Part shown: piece by piece, positions 9,981 to 18,144 of the stretch | Position numbering within the stretch: the first letter of the stretch is position 1 | Layout: each line of letters begins with the position of its first letter | Assembly (NCBI RefSeq): GCF_000003605.2 | Contig: NW_003132855.1 | Location: 95,914 to 114,057, forward strand | Direction: 5' to 3' | DNA length: 18,144 nucleotides | Origin: Saccoglossus kowalevskii | Lineage: Eukaryota > Hemichordata > Enteropneusta > Harrimaniidae | Position numbers and translations under genes: made by a program | Notes under the pieces: model-generated | Told to the model about the DNA's origin: nothing | The model's input: only the letters and a program-made list of their open reading frames with translations | Databases searched by the model: none

Positions 9981-10133
9981 CTTAAATATAGGACTATGAA
10001 CCATAAAGTAAGCTTTGACATTTTCTTCCCCAATCTGTTCAGCTACATATAATCCCATCGAACCATATTCATCATAAATCTCTCGTTTTGTGTCGTCGCT
10101 TAAAACTGTGTTAGCATGGTTGATTTCCTTAAA
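9981..10133 (-). CDS. DNAJC5: DNAJC5 cysteine string protein, J-domain end and linker exon
   Basis: The 51 codons are bounded by TTTTTTCAG (AG at 10134-10135) and a donor starting GTATTT at 9980. Both ends are in phase 0. The product starts [20 protein letters not shown], which is helix III and helix IV of the J domain, and continues [18 protein letters not shown], the CSP-specific linker signature after the J domain. It ends SPIFK, joining the next exon's CLFITCG in register with the vertebrate protein. The donor GTATTT is weaker than consensus. No frameshift or missing conserved residue is seen. Confidence 0.95.
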
Positions 10134-10172
10134 CTGAAAAAATACACACAATATATTTAGCTATGTGACTAT

Positions 10173-13003
10173 CAATTAGACTCTGCATATGAATACAACT
10201 GTAGCAATTACACTCTGCATATGAATAAAACTGAGGCAATTACACTCTGCATATGAATACAACTGTAGCAATTACACTCTGCATATGAATACAACTAGCA
10301 ATTACACTCTGCATATGAATACAACTGCAGCAATTACACTGCATATGAATACAACTAGCAATTACACTCTGCATATGAATACAACTGAGGCAATTACACT
10401 CTGCATATGAATACAACTGAGGCAATTACACTCTGCATATGAATACAACTGAGGCAATTACACTCTGCATATGAATACAACCGAGGCAATTACACTCTGC
10501 ATATGAATACAACTGAGGCAATTACACTCTGCATATGAATTCAACTGAGGCAATTACACTCTGCATATGAATACAACTGTAGCAATTACACTCTGCATAT
10601 GAATACAACTGAAGCAATTACACTCTGCATAGGAACACAACTGTAGCAATTACACTCTGCATATGAATACAACTGTAGAAATTACACTGCATATGAATAC
10701 AACTGTGACAATTACACTCTGCATATGAAAACAACCATATCAATTACACTCTGCATATGAATACAACTGTAGCAATTAGACTCTGCATATGAATACAACT
10801 GAAGTAATTACACTGCATATGAATACAACTGAGGCAATTACACTCTTCATATGAATACAACTGTAGCAATTACACTCTGCATATGAATGCAACTGTAGCA
10901 ATTACACTGCGTATGAATGCAACTGCAGCAATTACACTCTGCATATGAATACAACTGTAGCAATTACACTCTGCATATGAATACAACCATACCAATTACA
11001 CTCTACATAAATACAACTAGCAATTACACTCTGCATATGAATACAACTGAAGCAATTACACTCTGCATATGAATACAACTATAGCAATTACACTCTGCAT
11101 ATGAATACAACCATATCAATTACACTCTGCATATGAATACAACTGAAGCAATTAGACTGCATATGAATACAACTGAAGCAATTACACTCTGCATAGGAAC
11201 ACAACTGTAGCAATTACACTCTGCATATGAATACAACTATAGCAATTACACTCTGCATATGAATACAACCATATCAATTACACTCTGCATATGAATACAA
11301 CTGTAGCAATTAGACTCTACATATGAATACAACTGAAGCAATTACACTCTGCATATGAATACAACTGTAGCAATTACACTCTGCATATGAATACAACCAT
11401 ATCAATTACACTCGGTATATGAATACAACCATATCAATTACGCTCTGCATATGAATACAACTGTAGCAATTACACTCTGCATATGAATACAACTGTAGCA
11501 ATTACACTCTGCATATGAATACAACCATATCAATTACACTTGGTATATGAATACAACTGTAGCAATTACACTCTGCACATGAATACAACCATATCAATTA
11601 CACTGCATATGAATACAACTGTAGCAATTACACTCTGCATATGAATACAACCATATCAATTACACTGCATATGAATACAACTGTAGCAATTACACTCTGC
11701 ATATGAATATAACCATATCAATTACACTCTGCATATGAATACAACTGTAGCAATTACACTCTGCATATGAATACAACCATATCAATTACACTCTGCATAT
11801 GAATACAACTGTAGCATTTACACTCTGCATATGAATACAACCACACCAATTACACTCTGCATGAATACAACTAGCAATTACACTCTGCATATGAATACAA
11901 CCACACCAATTACACTCTGCATATGAATACAACTGTAGCAATTACACTGCATATGAATACAACCATACCAATTACACTCTGCATGAATACAACTGAAGCA
12001 ATTACACTCTGCATATGAATACAACTGAAGCAATTACAACTCTGCATATGAATACAACTGTAGCAATTACACTCTGCATATGAATACAACCATATCAATT
12101 ACACTCTGCATGAATACAACTGTAGCAATTACAACTCTGCATATGAATACAACTGTAGCAATTACACTCTGCATATGAATGCAACCATATCAATTACACT
12201 CTGCATGAATACAACTGTAGCAATTACAACTCTGCATATGAATACAACTGTAGCAATTACAACTCTGCATATGAATACAACTGAAGCAATTACAACTCTG
12301 CATATGAATACAACTGTAGCAATTACACTCTGCATATGAATACAACCATATCAATTACACTCTGCATGAATACAACTGTAGCAATTACAACTCTGCATAT
12401 GAATACAACTGTAGCAATTACAACTCTGCATATGAATACAACTGTAGCAATTACAACTCTGCATATGAATACAACTGTAGCAATTACAACTCTGCATATG
12501 AATACAACTGTAGCAATTACACTCTGCATATGAATACAACCATATCAATTACACTCTGCATGAATACAACTGTAGCAATTACAACTCTGCATATGAATAC
12601 AACTGTAGCAATTACAACTCTGCATATGAATACAACTGTAGCAATTACACTCTGCATATGAATACAACTGAGGCAATTACACTCTGCATATGAATACAAC
12701 TGTAGCAATTACAACTCTGCATATGAATACAACTGTAGCAATTACACTCTGCATATGAATACAACTGTAGCAATTACAACTCTGCATATGAATACAACTG
12801 TAGCAATTACACTCTGCATATGAATACAACCATATCAATTACACTCTGCATGAATACAACTGTAGCAATTACAACTCTGCATATGAATACAACTGTAGCA
12901 ATTACAACTCTGCATATGAATACAACTGTAGCAATTACACTCTGCATATGAATACAACTGTAGCAATTAGACTGCATATGAATACAACTATAGCAATTAC
13001 ACT
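10173..13003. repeat. 32-bp satellite array, ~88 units, filling a DNAJC5 intron
   Basis: The + strand unit is TCTGCATATGAATACAACTG followed by TAGCAATTACAC (32 bp). Variants change the six bases before CAATTAC (GTAG, GAGG, GAAG, CCATAT, CCACAC). Others lose 2-4 bp (ACTGCATATG, CTGCATGAATAC) or gain one A (ACAACTCTG, 33 bp). The array spans about 2,831 of the 2,891 bp between exons at 10133 and 13025, leaving about 39 bp at the acceptor side and 21 bp at the donor side. There are no unique spacers, so it is not CRISPR. Runs of 33-bp units keep frames open (MNTTVAITTLH repeated), but this is an effect of period divisibility and not coding. Confidence 0.97.
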
Positions 13004-13024
13004 TTGTTGGTGTAGTATACTTAC

Positions 13025-13081
13025 CTTTTCTGTAGCATCAGGATTGTCTATATTTTTATCTGGATGCCATTTCAATGCAAG
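13025..13081 (-). CDS. DNAJC5: DNAJC5 cysteine string protein, HPD-loop exon
   Basis: A 19-codon exon too short to stand out by length. It encodes LALKWHPDKNIDNPDATEK, the end of J-domain helix II, the invariant HPD motif that triggers Hsc70 ATP hydrolysis, and the start of helix III. It is bounded by TTTTGCAG (AG at 13082-13083) and a strong donor GTAAGTATAC starting at 13024, both in phase 0. It reads directly into FKEINHAN of the next exon, exactly as in the family. About 35-40 N-terminal residues with helix I and the start codon are not in the window; I searched upstream on the - strand and found no match. Confidence 0.94.
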
Positions 13082-13835
13082 CTGCAAAATAAATAGCACA
13101 ACAATTTTGATTGTTATGACACAAAACAGTCTGTAAGTAGAGAAAGTAAAAACAAATAATTGTCTGATTATGATAACCCAAGTTAGTTTTTTGAGCAGTT
13201 GACCCTGAACATTTTAGTATTTGATTTCTAACCATGATTGAGAGAAACCAACAATAAACTTATATGATCCATTAATAATGACACCTATAAACCAAGGAGT
13301 ATATTCAATACATGTAGAAGACATAACATGTCACAGACCCCATACAAGATATAGTGAAATTATATTCATGTTATGCATTCACCTTGGTAGTAATCATACT
13401 GCAAGAGAGTAAATACATAGGCGGAAGTTACATGTAAACAGTGATGTAAATGCATTTTTAATAATTAAAATGTTGCTCATGTTTAACAGCAAAATATTAT
13501 GTTCTGTGTGATCTTAAATTAATAAAGGTGTGTTCTGAGAAATAAACTGGTACGTGTACATAAAATATGATATGTTCGTATGATTTAAGAAAAGATCATT
13601 TGTGGGGTTATCAGTTTACTGACATAATCCATACTGCTTAAAGTTCTTTCATTAGAATCATAGAAATCAATGATTAAGTCACCAATTTGTGACAGTTATG
13701 AATGCCATTACAGTTATAAAGTAACAGACACAAGTTTATTACCATGGTCTGTCAAAAAACAGTACCTAAAACAGCATGAACCAGCATAAAATAACAGTAG
13801 AATATATGTATTCCAATAAAATTTGCAAAATATAA
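13082..13835 (-). other. DNAJC5 intron, no recognised element
   Basis: AT-rich sequence upstream of the HPD exon on the - strand. I see no exon, repeat unit or RNA gene in it. Confidence 0.5.
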
Positions 13836-14535
13836 AATCAGTCAAAGTATGTCAATGATATGGCACTAGCACCACATGGTCATTCATTAAAACAAAATGG
13901 CTGTTAGTTGGTAATTTTTAGTCTGATCTGAAAAACAAAATGATGTGCTTCAGGAACCCACAATGTCTGATGTATGTACCAAGTTTGAATGAATTCCATC
14001 CATACACAACAGAGATCCAGTTCCAGAATGCTAGAAATGCTTCATTTTTGCTGATTTTGTGGCACAAAAATGGCCACCATTCGACCATTTTGAATTGGAT
14101 CGTCAAACCAATATATCTGTACATCTATGACATGATGTATAATGAATATATAAAATTTGAACATAATCAGTCAAACCATGCCAAGATATGGCACTAGAAC
14201 CACATTCATCAAAACAAAATGTCCGTCGGCCATTTTGAATTTTATCTGAAAATCAAAATGACGTGCATCAAGGTCCCATAATGTCTAATTATATACCAAG
14301 TTTGAACAAAATCTATCTGTAAACAGCCGAGAGATGCTTGATTTTGATGATTTTTCAGTACAAAATGGCTCCTATTCGGCCATCTTGAATCAGATCGTGA
14401 AAAAAATTGATGTACATGTATAATAAATATTATGTAATATTTGAATTTAATTGGTCCAGGCATGTCTGAGTGTCTGAGTGAACATACAGACGCACAGAGG
14501 TCAAACCATAAGTCCTCGTTTTCCAACGGGGACTA
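13836..14535 (+). mobile_element. Second tandem-core element with 3' hairpin (HINE/Pearl-like)
   Basis: Two diverged units of about 310 bp start near 13890 and 14211. They share AAAACAAAATG, an AAATGATGTGC-type motif, TACCAAGTTTGAA, TTTTGCTGATTTT and an ACAAAAATGGCCACCATTC-type block. After the core comes a degraded ACAGACAG-type microsatellite (GTCTGAGTGTCTGAGTG, CATACAGACGCACAGAGG). A hairpin then pairs AGTCCTCGTT at 14511-14520 with AACGGGGACT at 14525-14534 (10 bp, 4-nt loop), followed by AATAAA. Core, microsatellite and stem-loop in this order match Pearl/HINE organisation. It has no coding capacity. Confidence 0.65.
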
Positions 14536-14737
14536 ATAAACAGCTTTTAATAATTAAAACTATCATTTGTAGGAAGTGACTGAATATAAACACCCACACA
14601 CTTTACACACCCACACAAATTATATGCGTCTACATACGTCAATAGATACCAGTAAGTTTATCCCACACAATGTGACGTGTCACGCAACAACAAAAAACAA
14701 ACATTCTATTAAGTGACACTCTCTTCGTTACTTATAA

Positions 14738-14790
14738 GGGTTGTTTGAAAAGTTCTGGGCTTGACTGCGAAAGGGATACGTGATAAAGGT
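14738..14790 (+). mobile_element. Possible solo mariner-like inverted-repeat end
   Basis: AAGGGTTGTTTGAAAAGTTC preceded by TTA and followed by TGGGCTTGACTGCGAAAGG resembles the GGTTG...AAAAGT pattern of mariner-type termini next to a TA target. No partner end and no transposase remnant is seen nearby, so it is at most a solo end or deletion relic. Confidence 0.3.
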
Positions 14791-15097
14791 CATGTTTGTT
14801 TAGCGATCACCTGTAAATATATTTATGTATAATATGGGTGATTCTCAAAAAACATTTATTTCATGATCAAATGTTTGATTGAAATTAAAGTTCAAACACA
14901 AATTTAATTTTTTTTAACGTGCACAACATTATCAAAAACCCCAAAACAAAAATAATAATATATCAAATAATGAAAATAACCTTTGATGTGTTATTAGAAT
15001 CGATATGAAAATTTTCATAAATTATGAAAATGAGAAAATTACAAGGTTACATACACGTATGACTAAATAGACCAGTATCTATTATATATACATTTTG

Positions 15098-15240
15098 TAA
15101 TCCTACGATATTTTCTCTTTGCTTGACGTCAAGTGATTACCACCAGAGTTTTGTATCAATCCGAGCTGCAGGCTACTCAGAAGGTAATCATGAGTGTCTG
15201 TTGATGTCAAATTAAGAGAAAATATCCTGGGATAATATAG
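15098..15240. repeat. Imperfect foldback repeat with a CRE-like palindrome in one arm
   Basis: GATATTTTCTCTT at 15108-15120 and GTGATTACC ending near 15141 pair with GGTAATCATGA near 15183 and AAGAGAAAATATC ending near 15226. The middle of the arms (TTGACGTCAA against TTGATGTCAA) also matches. Arms are about 35-45 bp around a ~40-bp loop. The left arm holds the palindrome CTTGACGTCAAG (15122-15133), which contains a full TGACGTCA site. Regulatory use is unproven. Confidence 0.5.
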
Positions 15241-15624
15241 TTTTACCACATGCATATTTCCACAGTATGACAGTGAAATGACATGTGTTGACAGTGAAAC
15301 TATTGCTGAAATAACAATACAAATACAGTGTATATACATGTACTCTTGATATTATTATTGACAACACAGTGTTCTATTTTAAGCCCTGTGTACACTGTAT
15401 GGGGATTCTGCATATTTGTAATATTTATCAAATTCGATAAGATATTAAAATTTCAAACGATTTTTTGTGGTGATACGCAATTTATACATGTGATAAAAAA
15501 AATAAACATTTATTTGTGTAATTATGAACTTGACATTTAAAAAGGTTCGAATCAAATTAAAAATGTCATTTCTTCATATAGGCCATTGAGCCACACTAAA
15601 AATGAGGAAAATAAATTCAGAAAG

Positions 15625-15667
15625 ACCATTGAAAAGAACAATATTTTATCAATATTGTTTCAATGGT
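15625..15667. repeat. Short hairpin
   Basis: ACCATTGA...AACAATATT at 15625-15645 pairs with AATATTGTTTCAATGGT at 15651-15667. The stem is 17 bp with a 4-nt bulge and a short loop. It is too short for a typical animal pre-miRNA, and its origin is unknown. Confidence 0.45.
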
Positions 15668-16764
15668 TTTTTTTCACTAAACTCTTTAATATTCAGGGTA
15701 TTGATAGTATGAAAAGATCTGGTACATATATATCCTATGATCTGTGATGAATCAAGTGTACATGTGGTTCTTGAATATTTCAGTGTTTTGTAACACCACA
15801 GGCACATGCTCTATCGATATTACAAATAGAAATTTTAGCAGTCACATGACTATTTGGGCATAGTGTAATAGCTGAATAATTTTCTAAATCTTTGAAAATC
15901 TTCTTCTTAAGAACCACTCATCATATGAGCTGAAATTTCCTGTATAGCATATGTGCATGCATCAAAATGATCTCAGCAATTTTTATTGGTCACATAGTTC
16001 CTGCTCTTACTTCCTTCTGTTTAATCAGTCTGAAATTTTAGCAAAATATAACCTTGCTATGGTGAATTTATTGAAAACAGTTTTGCATATTTCATTCACC
16101 ACTAATTTTAGAATTTTAGTGATCAAAATCCCATGGCCCATATATCCAAAATTTCATCTGAAAAAAGATTTTTGAAAAAACGGCAATATGGTTTATGGCA
16201 ATACATCATAAAATGCAAAAAGAAAATCACCAATCAAAATTTACTTGGCCATCAAAAATAATTGTGGTGATGGGGTGAAGATTGTGGAAGGGGTCATATG
16301 TACACCGCATATATATTCTAAATCAGGCGTCAGACAAGAATAAAAGGTCTTGGTTTGATTTTAAAATAGGCATCATGATGTTTGCTATATTCAAAGAATT
16401 ATACACTTTCGAGTGCTATTTATCTTTACTTAATTTAAAAGAAAGAAACACAATGATGTGTTTTAGAAGTTACCACACATTAGAAATAGGGAAAAGGGTG
16501 ACACCAAAACACCTCTAGAAATGAGAACATGTAAATATTGTACCCAAGAAAAGAAATGTATTTAGCTAATGAGTACAACTGAAGACAACGCGGTTAGACA
16601 GATTGGAGAATATTTATACAACATTTTATTTGAAGAGAGTATGTTGACATCTGACTAATTGTTTATTATTCATTTTAAACTACCGGTACCCATTATTTCA
16701 TATCTTAACAATTTACAGTGACAAAATTGTTAATTCTAAAGATGTAATAAAACATTATTATTAT

Positions 16765-18144
16765 GTGTATAGCTGATCTCGTGACTGAATATCACCATTC
16801 ACATCCACGGTTGACTCTACACATATGTGTATAGCTGATCTTGTGACTGAATATCACTGTTAACATCCATGGTTGACTCTACACATATGTGTAGAGCTGA
16901 TCTAGAGACTGAATATCACCATTCACATCCATGGCTGACTCTACACATATGTGTATAGCTGATCTAGAGACTGAATATCACCATTCACATCCATGGCTGA
17001 CTCTACACATATGTGTATAGCTGATCTAGAGACTGAATATCACTGTTCACATCCATCGCTGACTCTACACATATGTGTATAGCTGATCTAGAGACTGAAT
17101 ATCACTGTTCACCTCCATGGTTGACTCTACACATATGTGTATAGCTGATCTAGAGACTGAATATCACTGTTCACATCCATGGTTGACTCTACATATATGT
17201 GTATAACTGATCTAGTGACTGAATATCACTGTTAACATCCATGGCTGACTCTACACATATGTGTATAGCTGACCTAGTGACTGAATATCACCATTCACAT
17301 CCATGGTTGACTCTACACATATGTGTATAGCTGATCTAGAGACTGAATATCACTGTTAACATCCATGGCTGACTCTACACATATGTGTAGAGCTGACCTA
17401 GTGACTGAATATCACCATTCACATCCATGGCTGACTCTACACATATGTGTAGAGCTGACCTAGTGACTGAATATCACCATTCACATCCATGGTTGACTCT
17501 ACACATATGTGTATAGCTGACCTAATGACTGAATATCACCATTCACATCCATGGTTGACTCTACACATATGTGTATAGCTGATCTAGAGACTGAATATCA
17601 CTGTTCACATCCATGGTTGACTCTACACATATGTGTATAGCTGATCTAGAGACTGAATATCACTGTTCACATCCATGGTTGACTCTACATATATGTGTAT
17701 AGCTGATCTAGTGACTGAATATCACTGTTAACATCCATGGCTGACTCTACACATATGTGTATAGCTGACCTAGTGACTGAATATCACCATTCACATCCAT
17801 GGTTGACTCTACACATATGTGTATAGCTGATCTAGAGACTGAATATCACTGTTAACATCCATGGCTGACTCTACACATATGTGTAGAGCTGATCTAGAGA
17901 CTGAATATCACTGTTCACATCCATGGCTGACTCTACACATATGTGTATAGCTGATCTAGAGACTGAATATCACTGTTCACATCCATTGCTCACTCAACAC
18001 ATATGTGTATAGCTGATCTAGAGACTGAATATCGCCATTCACATCCATGGTTGACTCTACACATATGTGTAGAGCTGACCTAGTGACTAAATATCACCAT
18101 TCACATCCATGGTTAACTCTACACATATGTGTAGAGCTGACCTA
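16765..18144. repeat. 62-bp satellite array, 22 full units, runs off the window
   Basis: Units begin GTGTATAGCTGATCTAGAGA and continue CTGAATATCACTGTTCACAT, CCATGGCTGACTCTACACAT, AT. Unit starts fall at 16765 plus exact multiples of 62 through a partial 23rd unit at 18129, so there are no indels in 22 units. Variation is limited to a few columns: ATAGCT/AGAGCT, GATCTAGAG/GACCTAGTG, CCATTCAC/CTGTTCAC/CTGTTAAC and GGTTG/GGCTG. Each unit boundary forms the perfect palindrome ACACATATGTGT. No coding function is apparent. Confidence 0.97.

Larger units (their letters stand above)
14791..16764. other. AT-rich non-coding stretch with foldback sequences
   Basis: No exon is recognised on either strand. 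An imperfect inverted repeat lies at 15098-15240 and a short hairpin at 15625-15667, both listed separately. The longest open frames (70-78 codons at 15103-15339, 15328-15540, 15951-16175 and 16282-16518) have no domain or conserved motif and fit chance in AT-rich DNA. If DNAJC5 continues upstream beyond the window, this is intron; otherwise it includes its promoter side. Confidence 0.45.

Noticed and set aside
10240-12708. Open frames of 61-68 codons on both strands inside the 32-bp array, with repeats such as MNTTVAITTLH and CNCYSCIHMQS
   Set aside because: They arise only because runs of 33-bp units keep the frame. Both strands are open at the same place, and the region lies inside a spliced intron.
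10173-13003. CRISPR array
   Set aside because: Units are head to tail with no unique spacers, and flanking exons and splice sites show a eukaryotic intron.
14672-14683. GTGACGTGTCAC palindrome as a regulatory site
   Set aside because: A single 12-bp palindrome without context is not enough to claim function.
13082-18144. First coding exon of DNAJC5 (start codon and J-domain helix I) on the - strand
   Set aside because: I looked for sequence encoding a YxVLGL...IKKxYRK-type segment before a donor and found none; it probably lies beyond the window.

Overview
The window reads as nuclear DNA of an invertebrate animal. It is AT-rich, its genes have short conserved exons bounded by GT/AG splice sites, there is no operon-like packing, and it carries intronic satellites and several eukaryotic transposon types. 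The repeat mix (a DIRS-like retroelement remnant, tandem-core repeat elements ending in a hairpin, a mariner-like end) resembles marine invertebrates such as molluscs, brachiopods, hemichordates or lancelets. The sequence alone does not decide between them.

Two real protein-coding genes are visible, both partial and convergent (tail to tail). On the + strand, the last coding exon of TYW2/TRMT12, a wybutosine-synthesis enzyme for tRNA-Phe, lies at 1808-2269 with a poly(A) signal at 2352-2357. On the - strand there are three consecutive coding exons of the cysteine string protein DNAJC5, at 13025-13081, 9981-10133 and 7307-7603. They join in phase 0 into 168 codons plus stop, covering the HPD loop, J-domain helices III-IV, the linker, a 14-cysteine string and the C-terminal tail. 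The 5' exons of both genes lie outside the window.

Layout: 1-1075 is a decayed DIRS-like retrotransposon end (broken RNase H plus direct and inverted repeats). 1080-1807 is an AT-rich intron side of TYW2. 2385-2880 is a dispersed tandem-core repeat. 2881-7306 has no recognisable gene and is probably mostly DNAJC5 3' UTR and intergenic DNA, with a palindromic element at 6160-6258. 7604-9980 is a DNAJC5 intron holding a 4-unit ~168-bp repeat array with a hairpin end and a separate ~1.2-kb element bounded by inverted repeats. 10134-13024 is a DNAJC5 intron that is about 98% a 32-bp satellite. 13082 to the window end is the next DNAJC5 intron or upstream region. It holds a second hairpin-ended repeat element, a mariner-like end, foldback sequences and, from 16765 to the edge, a 62-bp satellite of 22 full units with no indels.

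The most notable features are the two satellites. One fills an intron almost splice site to splice site in a conserved synaptic chaperone gene. The other repeats a 12-bp perfect palindrome every 62 bp and carries a duplicated multi-unit block. I saw no prokaryotic, CRISPR or phage-like system.
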